A stretch of DNA of 64,000 nucleotides from Pseudomonas sp. LBUM920 (GTDB taxonomy: Bacteria > Pseudomonadota > Gammaproteobacteria > Pseudomonadales > Pseudomonadaceae), in the NCBI RefSeq assembly GCF_003852315.1, contig NZ_CP027762.1, positions 2,027,501 through 2,091,500 on the forward strand. The letters are read 5' to 3'. The translations under genes and the position numbers were made by a program. The notes beneath the pieces were generated by a model that worked only from the letters and a program-made list of their open reading frames with translations, made no database searches and was not told the DNA's origin. Below are positions 34,032-43,677 of the stretch, in pieces. The first letter of the stretch is position 1. Every line of letters starts with the position of its first letter.

Positions 34032-35039
34032 TCAGTTAACTTTTAGAATCAACTTCCCAAAGTTTTCGCCGTTAAACAGTTTCATCAGCGTTTCCGGGAA
34101 CGTCTCCAGCCCCTCGACAATATCCTCCTTGCTCTTGAGCTTGCCCTGCGCCATCCAGCCGGCCATTTCCTGCCCGGCTGCGGCAAAGTTCGCCGCATGG
34201 TCCATCACCACAAAGCCTTCCATTCGCGCGCGATTGACCAGCAACGATAAGTAGTTGGCGGGGCCTTTCACGGCTTCTTTATTGTTGTACTGGCTGATGG
34301 CACCACAAATCACCACCCGCGCCTTTAATGCGAGGCGGCTGAGCACCGCGTCGAGGATGTCGCCGCCGACGTTATCGAAATACACGTCCACGCCTTTAGG
34401 ACATTCGCGCTTGAGGGCGGCTGGCACGTCTTCGCTTTTGTAGTCGATGGCTGCGTCGAAGCCCAATTCATCCACGAGGAATTTGCACTTGTCGGCGCCG
34501 CCGGCGATGCCCACCACGCGGCAGCCTTTGATCTTGGCAATTTGCCCGGCAATGCTGCCCACCGCACCGGCGGCGCCGGAGATCACCACGGTTTCGCCGG
34601 CCTTGGGCGCGCCCGTTTCGAGCAGGGCGAAGTAGGCGGTCATGCCCGTCATGCCGAGCGCCGACAGGTAGCGCGGCAGCGGCGCGAGTTTGGGGTCCAC
34701 CTTATAGAAGCCGCGCGGTTCGCCGAGGAAGTAATCCTGCACGCCCAGCGCGCCATTGACGTAATCACCCACTGCAAATTTCGGGTTGTTCGACGCAATC
34801 ACCTTGCCCACACCCAGTGCGCGCATCACTTCACCAATGCCGACGGGCGGAATGTAAGACTTGCCCTCGTTCATCCAGCCACGCATGGCCGGGTCCAGGG
34901 ACAGGTATTCGTTGTGCACCAGCACTTGCCCATCCCCTGGCGTGCCCACCGGCACTTCCTGATAGGTGAAGGTCTCCCGTGTCGCCGCGCCGACCGGGCG
35001 TTTGGCGAGCAGGAACTGGCGGTTGGTCTGGGCAGTCAT
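34032..35039 (-). CDS. NADP-dependent oxidoreductase (MDR superfamily)
   Basis: A 335-residue medium-chain reductase of the leukotriene B4 12-hydroxydehydrogenase/CurA-like group. It lacks the zinc ligands of alcohol dehydrogenases and has the nucleotide-binding ISGAAGAVGSIAGQIAK at about residues 153-169, LSLDPAMRGWM and YFDNVGGD. Such enzymes reduce activated double bonds. The start is placed at MTAQTNRQF; an upstream open stretch of 42 codons has no family similarity. Confidence 0.9.
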   Translation of the reverse strand: MTAQTNRQFLLAKRPVGAATRETFTYQEVPVGTPGDGQVLVHNEYLSLDPAMRGWMNEGKSYIPPVGIGEVMRALGVGKVIASNNPKFAVGDYVNGALGVQDYFLGEPRGFYKVDPKLAPLPRYLSALGMTGMTAYFALLETGAPKAGETVVISGAAGAVGSIAGQIAKIKGCRVVGIAGGADKCKFLVDELGFDAAIDYKSEDVPAALKRECPKGVDVYFDNVGGDILDAVLSRLALKARVVICGAISQYNNKEAVKGPANYLSLLVNRARMEGFVVMDHAANFAAAGQEMAGWMAQGKLKSKEDIVEGLETFPETLMKLFNGENFGKLILKVN

Positions 35040-35267
35040 GGCAAAGGACTCTTTAGAAGTGAACCCCAAGTGATAGACCCCTAACGGCCTGAGAGCAAGG
35101 TTGTCCGAGAGGCGCGAATGCCCGCCGATAGGCCTGGCTGATAGTGAGACGGGAGGCCTTATCACTGCGATTCATACACCGCCAACTGGCCTTCTGATAG
35201 TGCTGACGCACCCGTCCTACGCTTGGCTAGACTCGGCCCACGGCTATTTTCCCCACAGGACATTCCC

Positions 35268-36029
35268 ATGAGCATGACGTTTTCCGGCCAGGTCGCCCTG
35301 GTCACCGGCGCCGCCGCCGGTATTGGCCGCGCCACCGCGCTGGCATTTGCCGCCGAAGGCTTGAAAGTGGTGGTTGCCGACCTGGACGTGGCGGGCGGCG
35401 AGGGCACCGTCGCGCTGATTCAACAGGCGGGCGGCGAGGCGTTGTTCGTGCGCTGCAACGTCACGCTGGAAGCGGACGTGCAGCAGTTGATGGCGCAGAC
35501 CGTCGCCGCCTATGGTCGGCTGGACTACGCCTTCAACAATGCCGGGATCGAGATCGAGAAGGGCAGGCTGGCCGACGGCAGCCTGGATGAGTTCGACGCG
35601 ATCATGGGCGTTAACGTCAAGGGCGTGTGGCTGTGCATGAAGCACCAGTTGCCGCTGCTGCTGGCCCAAGGCGGCGGGGCGATCGTCAACACCGCCTCGG
35701 TGGCGGGGTTGGGGGCGGCGCCGAAGATGAGCATTTATGCCGCGTCCAAACATGCCGTGATCGGCTTGACCAAATCGGCGGCCATCGAGTACGCGAAAAA
35801 GAAAATCCGCGTGAATGCGGTGTGCCCAGCGGTGATCGACACCGACATGTTCCGGCGTGCCTATGAAGCCGACCCGCGCAAGGCAGAGTTTGCCGCCGCC
35901 ATGCACCCGGTCGGGCGCATCGGCAAAGTCGAGGAAATCGCCAGTGCGGTGTTGTACCTGTGCAGCGACGGTGCCGCGTTCACCACGGGCCAGGCGTTGG
36001 CGGTGGACGGTGGCGCGACGGCGATCTAG
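35268..36029 (+). CDS. SDR family oxidoreductase
   Basis: A 253-residue classical short-chain dehydrogenase. Cofactor motif TGAAAGIGRA at about residues 14-23, the NNAG motif, and the catalytic YAASK (Tyr-x3-Lys) at about residues 159-163. An acidic residue at the end of beta-2 (VVADLD) favours NAD over NADP. It is divergent from the MDR oxidoreductase gene 230 bases away. The substrate is unknown. Confidence 0.92.
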   Translation: MSMTFSGQVALVTGAAAGIGRATALAFAAEGLKVVVADLDVAGGEGTVALIQQAGGEALFVRCNVTLEADVQQLMAQTVAAYGRLDYAFNNAGIEIEKGRLADGSLDEFDAIMGVNVKGVWLCMKHQLPLLLAQGGGAIVNTASVAGLGAAPKMSIYAASKHAVIGLTKSAAIEYAKKKIRVNAVCPAVIDTDMFRRAYEADPRKAEFAAAMHPVGRIGKVEEIASAVLYLCSDGAAFTTGQALAVDGGATAI

Positions 36030-36189
36030 GACTCGGCGCCACTGCATATTCGAAAAGGCGAGGGGCGCTGTGGGGCGTTTCCAGGGCTGGCACAAGGCCT
36101 CGTCAGAATGTGTATCAGTAGGTAAATAATCCAATAAAATCAATACTTTAATAAATTTCGGCGGCAGGTCGAACCCGGCTTCTGTGCTT

Positions 36190-36218
36190 AACTGTTTGGG
36201 GTTGAATAACAGACAGTT
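36190..36218 (+). promoter_or_regulatory. Inverted repeat upstream of the MocR gene
   Basis: AACTGT (36190-36195) and ACAGTT (36213-36218) form an inverted repeat just upstream of the ribosome binding site of the regulator gene. MocR-type regulators often control their own promoter, so this is a candidate operator. Confidence 0.35.
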
Positions 36219-36232
36219 GAAGTGAGGGGCTC

Positions 36233-37645
36233 ATGGATTTAGGCATCGATCGACAGGCCCTTGTACCGGTGGTGCAGCAAATCGTCAGCGCGGTGGCGCA
36301 ATGGATTCGCACAAGCGGGGCAAGCCCGGGCACGCGCTTGCCGTCCATCCGGCAATTGGCCCTCGACAACCTGCTCAGTCAATCCAGCGTCATCGAAGCC
36401 TTTGAGCGAATGGTGGCGCAGGGGGTGTTGGTGGCAAAACAGGGCTCGGGGTTTGTAGTGGCCCAACCGCCGGTTTCCCTTGAAAGCCACTGGCATGAAG
36501 GCGCCGAGCTGGGCTGGGGCGCCTACGTCGATGGCCCTTTGGGCGAGTTGAAACTGGGCTGCGGCTGGCTGCCGGACGCCTGGCGCGAAAGCGATGATAT
36601 TTGTTACGCCATACGCGAGGTCAGCCGCACCGACACCGCCGGGCTGTTCAGCTACAGCACGCCGCTGGGGTTGCCGGTACTGCGTGAGCAACTGCTCAAG
36701 CGCCTGACGCAGATGAAAGTGCCCAGCAGTCTCGACTGCATTCTCACCACCCATGGCGCCAGCCATGCACAAGACCTGCTCATACGGACGTTGCTCAAGG
36801 CCGGCGATACGGTGGTGGTCGAGACGCCCGGGTATGCCAACCTCTACCGTCAGTTGGAGCGCCATGGCGTCAAGCTGCTGCACGTCCCGCGCACGCTGGG
36901 TGGCCCGGATATCCCGGTGTTGGAGACGCTGCTGAAAAGCCATCGGCCCAAATGCCTGTTCATCAACTGCCTGTATCACAACCCCACCGGCACCAGCCTT
37001 TGCCGTGCCGTGGCCGAGCGCCTGCTGCAATTGGCGAGCAGCGAGAACTTCCTGATTGTCGAAGAGGACGTCTACGGCGACTTGCAGCACGCCAGTTGCA
37101 CACGGCTGTCCGCGCTGCCCCATGACGGTCGGGTGATCTATATTTCGAGTTTTTCCAAGACCCTCAGCAGTGCCTTGCGCGTGGGGTACCTCAGCGCCAG
37201 CGCGGCGATTATTGCGCCCATGGTGACGCTCAAAACGCTGACAGGCATCGGCACTTCGCGGTTTGCCGAGGCGGTGCTGGCCACGCTGCTGGCCAATGGC
37301 ACCTACCGTAAGTGGGTGCAGCGCCTGCGCAAGCGCTTGAACACGCAAATGGCCGCAACCCTGCAGGTGCTGGAGGATGAGGAGTGGGAGGTGTTCGCCG
37401 TGCCCGCCGGGGGCATGTTTGTGTGGGCCCGGCCCGGCAGGGACGATCATTCACGGTTGCAGGTCTGTGCCCGACGGCTCGGTGTGTTGTTGTCGCCGGG
37501 GGCGCTGTTCAATCCCAAGGGTGAGCACAGCGACTGGCTGCGCATCAACGTGGCCTATGCTGCTGATCAGCGGGCGCTGGCGTTGTTCCGTTCCATGGGG
37601 CCTGCCAGATCGACCTCGACCATTCTGAAAACGACGGGCATGTAG
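36233..37645 (+). CDS. MocR-type regulator (GntR HTH + aminotransferase domain)
   Basis: A 470-residue fusion of an N-terminal GntR winged helix (about residues 10-75, with TRLPSIRQLALDNLLSQSSV) and a class I aminotransferase fold. The PLP-binding lysine lies in ISSFSKTLSS and the cofactor pocket has NCLYHNPTGTS. Such proteins sense PLP or amino compounds and rarely act as enzymes. No obvious aminotransferase or pdx target is adjacent; the next gene is a chemoreceptor and the previous an SDR. Confidence 0.9.
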   Translation: MDLGIDRQALVPVVQQIVSAVAQWIRTSGASPGTRLPSIRQLALDNLLSQSSVIEAFERMVAQGVLVAKQGSGFVVAQPPVSLESHWHEGAELGWGAYVDGPLGELKLGCGWLPDAWRESDDICYAIREVSRTDTAGLFSYSTPLGLPVLREQLLKRLTQMKVPSSLDCILTTHGASHAQDLLIRTLLKAGDTVVVETPGYANLYRQLERHGVKLLHVPRTLGGPDIPVLETLLKSHRPKCLFINCLYHNPTGTSLCRAVAERLLQLASSENFLIVEEDVYGDLQHASCTRLSALPHDGRVIYISSFSKTLSSALRVGYLSASAAIIAPMVTLKTLTGIGTSRFAEAVLATLLANGTYRKWVQRLRKRLNTQMAATLQVLEDEEWEVFAVPAGGMFVWARPGRDDHSRLQVCARRLGVLLSPGALFNPKGEHSDWLRINVAYAADQRALALFRSMGPARSTSTILKTTGM

Positions 37646-37759
37646 CTTTTTGCCATTATTGTGGCGCCAACGTCTTGTGCCGTTGGCTCGTCGTTGCGAA
37701 TCTCGCTGCATGGAAACCAGGCTCGATGGCATCTGCCGTTGCAAGAGGATTCAAGTGCA

Positions 37760-39742
37760 ATGATTTCAGGCGTGCAACGACGTTTCGCCAACCTCGGTAT
37801 GGCGAAGAAACTGGGCTTGGGTTTCGCCCTGGTGCTGCTGTTGACGGCGCTGGTGGCGGCCATTGGCGTGTGGTCCCTGCAAACCGTTGGCCAGCGTTTT
37901 GAAGGCCTCAAGGCCATGTCATCGCTCAACAGCGGTTTGCTCAAGGTGCGTCTGATCGAGCAGGACTACGCGCTGCACGCCGACCCCAAGTCTGTCGATG
38001 CCCTGCATGAAAGTGTCGATGCACTGGCGGCGATGGCCGCCAGCCTCAAGGCCCGGTCAGCCACGAATGTGCCAGTGATGGGCGATGTCGAGCAGGCGTT
38101 GGCGGCGTATCGCAAGGCATTCGACGAGTTTGTCGAACTGACCCAGACCAAGGACCTGGCGCTGGAAATGGCCAGTTGGTCGGTGTCCAGTGTGGCCAAT
38201 AACCTCGATGTGTTGCAGGCCGGCCTGGCCGACGACGGCGCCTATGGCCTGAAGGAAAGCCAGGGTAAGGATGGCGCCGAGTTTATCGAGCAGGCCGGGC
38301 AGGTCAGCCAGGTCTCGCGGTTGATGTTGCAAGCCATGAATGAAGCGCGCGTGCGCCTGGATCAGAGCCGCAAGGCCGATGCCGACAACGCCGATGCCGA
38401 CAACGCCGAGCAAGGCAAGATCGAACAGGCCGATCAGGCCCTGGCGCAAGTCGAACAGCTGAAAACCTCGGTCAAGGATGCGGGTTACCAGACCGTGCTC
38501 AATGAAGTCTCCGGGCATATCGCCGCATTCAGCGAAAAACTCGGCGAGTACACCGGGCTGCTGGCCCAGGAAAAAATCGTCTACAAGCAGTTGCATGACC
38601 GCGCCGACCAAGTGGTCAGCCGGGTCAACCAGGCGTACGACGCCGAAGACCAGTCCATGCAGGCGCAATTGAAGAAAAGCGCGGTGTTGATCATCGGTTC
38701 CTCGGCCCTCGCGCTGCTGGTGGGCTTGATCGCGGCGTGGGTGATCACCCGGTTGATCGTGGCGCCGCTGCGCACTGTGATCGCCGTGGCCCAGCAGATT
38801 GCGTCCGGCGACCTGAGCGGGCGGATGGAAGTCAGCCGCCGCGATGAAATCGGCCAGTTGATGCAGGCGATGCAGCAAATGGGCAGCGGCCTGAGCCAGA
38901 TGGTCAGTGGGCTGCAAGCGGGCATCGAGCAATTGGCCAGTTCGGCGCATTCACTGTCCAGCGTCACTGAGCAGACCAATGTTGAAGTCAGCAGCCAAAA
39001 AGAAGAAACCGAACAGGTTGCCACGGCAATGAACCAGATGACCGCCACGGTGCACGACGTGGCGCGTAACGCCGAAGAGGCCGCGCAAGCCGCGCAGACC
39101 GCCGACGACAAGGTCGACAGCGGTCAGCAAGTGGTGCGCCAGAGCCTGCAACGGATTGAATTGCTCGCGTCCTCCAGCACCAGTGCCAGCGCGAGTATCG
39201 AAAGCCTGAGCGCGGAAATCCAGAATATCGGCACGGTACTGGGCGTGATCAAAAGCGTGGCCGAGCAAACCAATCTGCTGGCCCTTAACGCCGCTATCGA
39301 AGCGGCCCGCGCCGGCGAGCAGGGCCGAGGGTTTGCAGTGGTGGCCGACGAAGTGCGGGCGTTGGCCAAGCGCACGCAGCAATCGACCGAGGAAATCGAG
39401 CGTCTGGTCAGTACGTTGCGCAGCGCGGCGCAGTCGTCGGTGCAGCAGATTCAGCAGAGCGGCGAGCTGGTGAAGTTGGCGGTCAGCGATGCGCTGGAAA
39501 CGAAGAACGCGTTGGGCAGCATTGCCGCGGCGGTGTCATTGATCCAGCAAATGAATCAGCAGATTGCCGCGGCGGCCGAGGAGCAAAGCTCGGTGGCCGA
39601 AGAGATCAATCGCAGTGTGACCAGCATTCGTGCGAGCGCCGATCAGTCGGCGTTGAGCATGCAGGGCAATGCCGCGTCGAGTATCCAGCTGGCGCAGTTG
39701 GGCGCGGAGCTCAAGGGCATGGTGGGGCACTTCCGCCTTTGA
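37760..39742 (+). CDS. Methyl-accepting chemotaxis protein
   Basis: A 660-residue chemoreceptor. N-terminal membrane helix at about residues 18-38, a large periplasmic helical domain of about 270 residues, a second membrane helix near residues 310-330, HAMP, and a cytoplasmic domain with EQTNLLALNAAIEAARAGEQGRGFAVVADEVR. The size of the periplasmic region fits a double helical-bimodular (HBM) sensor, a type known for organic acids. A 15-bp tandem repeat (38375-38404) adds ADADN twice in this region. The start at ATG 37760 is preferred over an upstream extension of 33 codons. Confidence 0.92.
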   Translation: MISGVQRRFANLGMAKKLGLGFALVLLLTALVAAIGVWSLQTVGQRFEGLKAMSSLNSGLLKVRLIEQDYALHADPKSVDALHESVDALAAMAASLKARSATNVPVMGDVEQALAAYRKAFDEFVELTQTKDLALEMASWSVSSVANNLDVLQAGLADDGAYGLKESQGKDGAEFIEQAGQVSQVSRLMLQAMNEARVRLDQSRKADADNADADNAEQGKIEQADQALAQVEQLKTSVKDAGYQTVLNEVSGHIAAFSEKLGEYTGLLAQEKIVYKQLHDRADQVVSRVNQAYDAEDQSMQAQLKKSAVLIIGSSALALLVGLIAAWVITRLIVAPLRTVIAVAQQIASGDLSGRMEVSRRDEIGQLMQAMQQMGSGLSQMVSGLQAGIEQLASSAHSLSSVTEQTNVEVSSQKEETEQVATAMNQMTATVHDVARNAEEAAQAAQTADDKVDSGQQVVRQSLQRIELLASSSTSASASIESLSAEIQNIGTVLGVIKSVAEQTNLLALNAAIEAARAGEQGRGFAVVADEVRALAKRTQQSTEEIERLVSTLRSAAQSSVQQIQQSGELVKLAVSDALETKNALGSIAAAVSLIQQMNQQIAAAAEEQSSVAEEINRSVTSIRASADQSALSMQGNAASSIQLAQLGAELKGMVGHFRL

Positions 39743-39781
39743 TCGCGGCGGGTCAGCCGCGAACAAAGGGCAGGGCGCCAA

Positions 39782-40594
39782 TCAGGCGTGGTTGGCGAGG
39801 AAGGTCAGCAGCGCTTCATTGACGAAGTCCGGGTTTTCCCGGGCCGAGATATGCCCCGCGTCGGGAATCAGCGTGAGGCTGCAGCCAATCAGTTCAGCCA
39901 TTTCCTGTGATTCTGCGGGCGGCCGCGGCTTGTCCTGCTCGCCGCACATCACCAGCGTGGTGTCCGAGTCCAGGCGGGGCAACTGGTCCAGAATGTTCTC
40001 GCGACTGAAGATCAGGCGCCCCAGTGGCACGATGCTGTTCAGCAGGCGCTCTTTGGGTAAGGCCTGCAACGCCTTGCGAAAATCCTGGTACAGGGCCGAC
40101 TCGCGGTCGATGCCGGGGCGGAAGAAAATCGGTGCAACCACATCCAGCAACGGCTCGGGGATGGCGCCGGCGTCCTCGATCATCTTGAACAGCGAGAAGT
40201 AATACTGGCGCGTGGCGTCGGGCTCGGCGCCCAGGTAGGTGTCCATCAGCACCACGCTGTTGATGCGCGCCGGTGCCAGCAACGCCAGGCGCGCGCCCCA
40301 CATGCCGCCGACCGACAGGCCGACCAGATTGATTTGCGCGATATCCAGCTGATCCAGCAGCGCCAGGGCCTGGCGCGCGAGGTCGTCGAGGGAGCGGGTT
40401 TGCGTCGGCAGCGGGCCGGACTCACCGTGGCCCCACAGTTCCGGCACGATCACGCGGTACTGTTGCGACAGGGCTTCAATTTGCGGGGCCCACATGTCGC
40501 GGTCCCACAGGTAACTCGAACCCAGCAGGACGACCGGGCCGGTGCCCTGGTCGACATAGTGCAGCGGTTGTCCATCAATCACGGCAACAGGCAT
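39782..40594 (-). CDS. Alpha/beta hydrolase
   Basis: A 270-residue alpha/beta hydrolase of the 3-oxoadipate enol-lactonase/haloperoxidase-like group. The nucleophile is Ser94 in VGLSVGGMWG, the acid is probably in CGEQDKPRP, and the histidine is in DAGHISARE. There is no signal peptide. It stands alone, convergent with the chemoreceptor gene. Substrate unknown. Confidence 0.88.
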   Translation of the reverse strand: MPVAVIDGQPLHYVDQGTGPVVLLGSSYLWDRDMWAPQIEALSQQYRVIVPELWGHGESGPLPTQTRSLDDLARQALALLDQLDIAQINLVGLSVGGMWGARLALLAPARINSVVLMDTYLGAEPDATRQYYFSLFKMIEDAGAIPEPLLDVVAPIFFRPGIDRESALYQDFRKALQALPKERLLNSIVPLGRLIFSRENILDQLPRLDSDTTLVMCGEQDKPRPPAESQEMAELIGCSLTLIPDAGHISARENPDFVNEALLTFLANHA

Positions 40595-40673
40595 AGCAGG
40601 CCTCTAACTTCACGGAGTGAGGGGCACTTTTTTACGCTAGTCGGGGGCGGGGGGATAGGTGCAAAGTGATGGC

Positions 40674-40698
40674 ATGTGGCGACCCGGGGTCGCCACAT
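40674..40698 (-). terminator. Strong hairpin downstream of the 40710-41480 gene
   Basis: The 11-bp stem ATGTGGCGACC / GGTCGCCACAT (40674-40698) lies 12 bases after the stop of the minus-strand gene. No U-run follows, so it may slow or protect transcripts rather than terminate strongly. Confidence 0.45.
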
Positions 40699-40709
40699 GG
40701 GGCAGGCGA

Positions 40710-41480
40710 TCAGTCGTAGATGACTTTCTTCTTCCATTCGGCGTCGGCGTCGACGACTTTCAGGCCTTCGGTCAGTTCGTTGACTTCGTCTTCGGCCGGC
40801 TTGCTGTTGGTCAGCACCGTGGAGTTGGCGCGGGCCAGTTGCGATTCCAGCAATTGCAGTTGTGCACTGTAGAGCACCGGCTCCGGCTGTTTGCGCAAGT
40901 ACTGCACGCCACGTTCGAACGCCAGGCGTGCCTGGCCAGGCTGGCCTTGTTGCAGGGCGTGCTGGCCCAGGTTGTTGAAGAACTCAATGTGCAGCAACAC
41001 CAGGATATGGCGAATTTCCTTGATCCAGTGCTTGGCTTCGTTGGTCGGCAGAAAACCGTCCTGGGCCGCGCGGGTCACTTGACCGTGCAGCGCCTCGAGC
41101 AGGAAACGCACGTCCTTGGCCTTGGCTTCGGTCTGGATCGGCGCGGGTGGGTTGGCCACCGGGATCGATTCGCCCTGGCCGATCAGCGCGTTCAGCTCAG
41201 CGATACGTGCCTTGAGCGGTGCGCTGGATTTTTTGAGGTGCAACAGGCGCTGGGTGACGTTGAGTTCCAGGCGAGTCAGCAACAGTTTGAGTTTCGGGGT
41301 CATCAACTGGCCGGGGAACGTCTCGGTGATCTCACCGCATCGACGCAGCCGATCGTTAAGCTCGATTTCGGTGCGCTGCTTTTCCAGTTTGTTGTTTTCC
41401 ACCACGTGGTTCATGTAGCCAATGGCGATCAGTATTACGATCCCGGCTATTACCAGCAGGGTGATCATGAGTGGTGTCAC
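40710..41480 (-). CDS. Membrane-anchored protein of unknown function
   Basis: A 256-residue protein with one N-terminal membrane helix (LMITLLVIAGIVILIAIGY) and a long, mainly helical, charged cytoplasmic part rich in Leu, Gln and Glu, with heptad-like segments (LEKQRTEIELNDRLRRCGE) and a region resembling TPR helices (NLGQHALQQGQPGQARLAFERGVQYLRK). The GTG start at 41480 has a good ribosome binding site (AGAGG); ATG 41468 is an alternative. No recognised domain family; conserved-hypothetical in character. Confidence 0.75.
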   Translation of the reverse strand: MTPLMITLLVIAGIVILIAIGYMNHVVENNKLEKQRTEIELNDRLRRCGEITETFPGQLMTPKLKLLLTRLELNVTQRLLHLKKSSAPLKARIAELNALIGQGESIPVANPPAPIQTEAKAKDVRFLLEALHGQVTRAAQDGFLPTNEAKHWIKEIRHILVLLHIEFFNNLGQHALQQGQPGQARLAFERGVQYLRKQPEPVLYSAQLQLLESQLARANSTVLTNSKPAEDEVNELTEGLKVVDADAEWKKKVIYD

Positions 41481-41747
41481 CGGTGTGACCTCTTTATAGG
41501 GTTTGCTGTGGAGTGTAGTGACTGGTCTATCCGACGGATAGGATTGTTCGACCAGTTGCCCAGGTAGTTTCTGCTATATAGGTAAGCGTTCCCTGCGTGG
41601 ATGCACATTGCCATCATTTGCCTGGGCGAACTATAGCGCCTTGTCGGGCGCCAGAATATAGGCGTCAAAGCCCGCACGGGCACAATGCCCGCAAAGCCCT
41701 GGAAAGCAGGGCGAAGTCATTGATTTAAATAAATTTATCCTTGGGGG

Positions 41748-41776
41748 TTGACGACCTTTCAATCCATCCATAGAAT
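41748..41776 (+). promoter_or_regulatory. Sigma-70 promoter for the tRNA cluster
   Basis: TTGACG (41748-41753) and TAGAAT (41771-41776) are separated by exactly 17 bases and followed by the GC-rich discriminator GCGCGCC, a hallmark of stringently controlled stable-RNA promoters. The rest of the 41481-41838 gap holds no gene that I can see. Confidence 0.8.
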
Positions 41777-41838
41777 GCGCGCCACTTACAGCGTAAAGCA
41801 CACAGCGAAACGCGGTAGGGAGTGAATGTTGTACGTGT

Positions 41839-41914
41839 GTCCCCTTCGTCTAGTGGCCTAGGACACCGCCCTTTCACGGCGGTAACAGGGGTTCGAGTCC
41901 CCTAGGGGACGCCA
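41839..41914 (+). tRNA. tRNA-Glu (anticodon TTC)
   Basis: A 76-base cloverleaf from GTCCCCTTCGTC to the encoded GCCA end. Acceptor GTCCCCT/AGGGGAC pairs, the anticodon stem loop is CCGCCCTTTCACGGCGG with TTC, and the T arm contains GGTTCGAGTCC. Confidence 0.97.
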
Positions 41915-41917
41915 TAT

Positions 41918-41993
<76 letters not shown>

Positions 41994-42098
41994 ATTTTTA
42001 AGCAGTGTTGCCCTAGGGCGGCATTGAGTGAAACCAGGACCAAGTCTTCGGATGAGGCCTCTGGGCACTGAAATACACACCATGTGTTTCAGTAGCGT

Positions 42099-42174
42099 GT
42101 CCCCTTCGTCTAGTGGCCTAGGACACCGCCCTTTCACGGCGGTAACAGGGGTTCGAGTCCCCTAGGGGACGCCA
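42099..42174 (+). tRNA. tRNA-Glu (anticodon TTC), second copy
   Basis: Identical over its full length to the tRNA-Glu 260 bases upstream, including the encoded CCA. It belongs to the duplicated Glu-Gly pair. The 105-base spacer before it contains an imperfect hairpin CTGAAATACACA / TGTGTTTCAG, likely a processing site. Confidence 0.97.
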
Positions 42175-42177
42175 TTT

Positions 42178-42253
<76 letters not shown>

Positions 42254-42262
42254 TATTTAACG

Positions 42263-42294
42263 AAAACGCCGATCAGTGATGATCGGCGTTTTTG
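42263..42294 (+). terminator. Terminator of the tRNA cluster
   Basis: Stem ACGCCGATC / GATCGGCGT with loop AGTGAT followed by TTTTT, 10 bases after the last tRNA. The same stem sequence recurs at 51031-51064. Confidence 0.92.
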
Positions 42295-42454
42295 TTCGTG
42301 TCGCTTTTTTGCCGGCAAAACACACCACGCATGTAGGCCATGTGCTGATGTGCGTAGGAATAGTCTGTAATCAATGTCGGGTAGCTGTGTACCTGTTCCG
42401 CTGTCTCTACTCTGGCCAGCCCCTTTTCCTTGTTTACTTCAAAGGACTGTCCAG

Positions 42455-43666
42455 ATGCTTCAGCTCGATTTCTATTCAACCCTGGTCGCTGCCTCCCTGG
42501 TGCTTTTATTGGGCCGTTGGCTGGTGGCCCGGATTGGCTTTCTACGTGTCTACAGCATTCCGGAGCCGGTAGCCGGCGGCCTGTTGGTTGCCGCATTGCT
42601 GCTGGCGTTGCGTGCGCTGGCGGATGTCGAGGTTCGCTTCGACACCTCCTTACAAACCCCATTGATGCTGGCGTTTTTCGCCACGATTGGCCTGAACGCA
42701 GATTTCGCCAGCCTGAAGCGAGGCGGGCGCGTGCTGGGTATTTTCCTGCTGGTCGTGACGGCCCTGTTGGTGGTGCAAAACGCCATGGGGATCGCGTTGG
42801 CCAAGGCGCTGGGGCTTGATCCATTGATGGGCTTGCTGGCGGGCTCCATCACCCTGTCGGGTGGGCACGGCACGGGCGCCGCATGGGGCGCGGTGTTCAG
42901 TGAGAAATACGGCGTGGCCTCCGCGTCTGAACTGGCAATTGCTTCGGCGACCTTTGGTTTGGTGCTGGGGGGCTTGATTGGCGGCCCGGTCGCGCGCCTG
43001 CTGATCAAGCGTGTCCAGGTGCCTGGCGTTGAACACTCGCAGCCGCGGCGGCCCAAAGGCTTTGAGCGCCCCGATCAGGAGCGCATGATCACCTCGTTTT
43101 CATTTATCGAAACCCTGGCCCTGTTGGCGATCAGCTTGCAGGTTGGCACGTGCCTGAGTGGTGTTATCCAAGGCACCGCCTTCGAGTTGCCCACCTTTGT
43201 CTGCGTGCTGTTTGTCGGCGTGGTGCTGCGCAATGGCTTGTCGGCGCTGGGTTGGCATCAGGTGTTTGAGCGGGAAGTGTCGCTGCTGGGTAATGTCAGC
43301 CTGTCGTTGTTCCTCGCGATTGCCTTGATGTCGCTCAAGCTGTGGGACCTGGCGGCGCTGGCGTTGCCGATCGTCATCCTGCTGGCGGCACAGGCGCTGT
43401 TGATGGCCCTGTTCGCGATTTTCGTAACGTTTCGAGTGATGGGCAGCAACTACGATGCGGCGGTGCTGGCGGCCGGGCATTGCGGTTTCGGATTGGGCGC
43501 GACACCCACCGCCATTGCCAATATGCAGGCGGTGACACAGCGCTTCGGTCCCTCGCAGATTGCCTTTCTGGTGGTGCCGATGGTGGGGGCGTTTTTCATC
43601 GACATCACCAATGCGGTGGTGATCAAGCTGTTCCTCGCGCTGCCGTTTCTCGGCGCGGCGGGCTAA
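42455..43666 (+). CDS. gltS: Sodium/glutamate symporter
   Basis: A 403-residue inner-membrane carrier for Na+-coupled glutamate uptake (ESS family). The start MLQLDFYSTLVAASLVLLLG is behind AAAGGA; upstream open codons are not used. Family signatures are YSIPEPVAGGLL, the re-entrant loop segment LAGSITLSGGHGTGAAWG and the mirrored C-terminal loop AAGHCGFGLGATPTAIANM. It directly follows the tRNA-Glu cluster, which is probably coincidence. Confidence 0.95.
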   Translation: MLQLDFYSTLVAASLVLLLGRWLVARIGFLRVYSIPEPVAGGLLVAALLLALRALADVEVRFDTSLQTPLMLAFFATIGLNADFASLKRGGRVLGIFLLVVTALLVVQNAMGIALAKALGLDPLMGLLAGSITLSGGHGTGAAWGAVFSEKYGVASASELAIASATFGLVLGGLIGGPVARLLIKRVQVPGVEHSQPRRPKGFERPDQERMITSFSFIETLALLAISLQVGTCLSGVIQGTAFELPTFVCVLFVGVVLRNGLSALGWHQVFEREVSLLGNVSLSLFLAIALMSLKLWDLAALALPIVILLAAQALLMALFAIFVTFRVMGSNYDAAVLAAGHCGFGLGATPTAIANMQAVTQRFGPSQIAFLVVPMVGAFFIDITNAVVIKLFLALPFLGAAG

Positions 43667-43677
43667 GCGCCGCGCCT

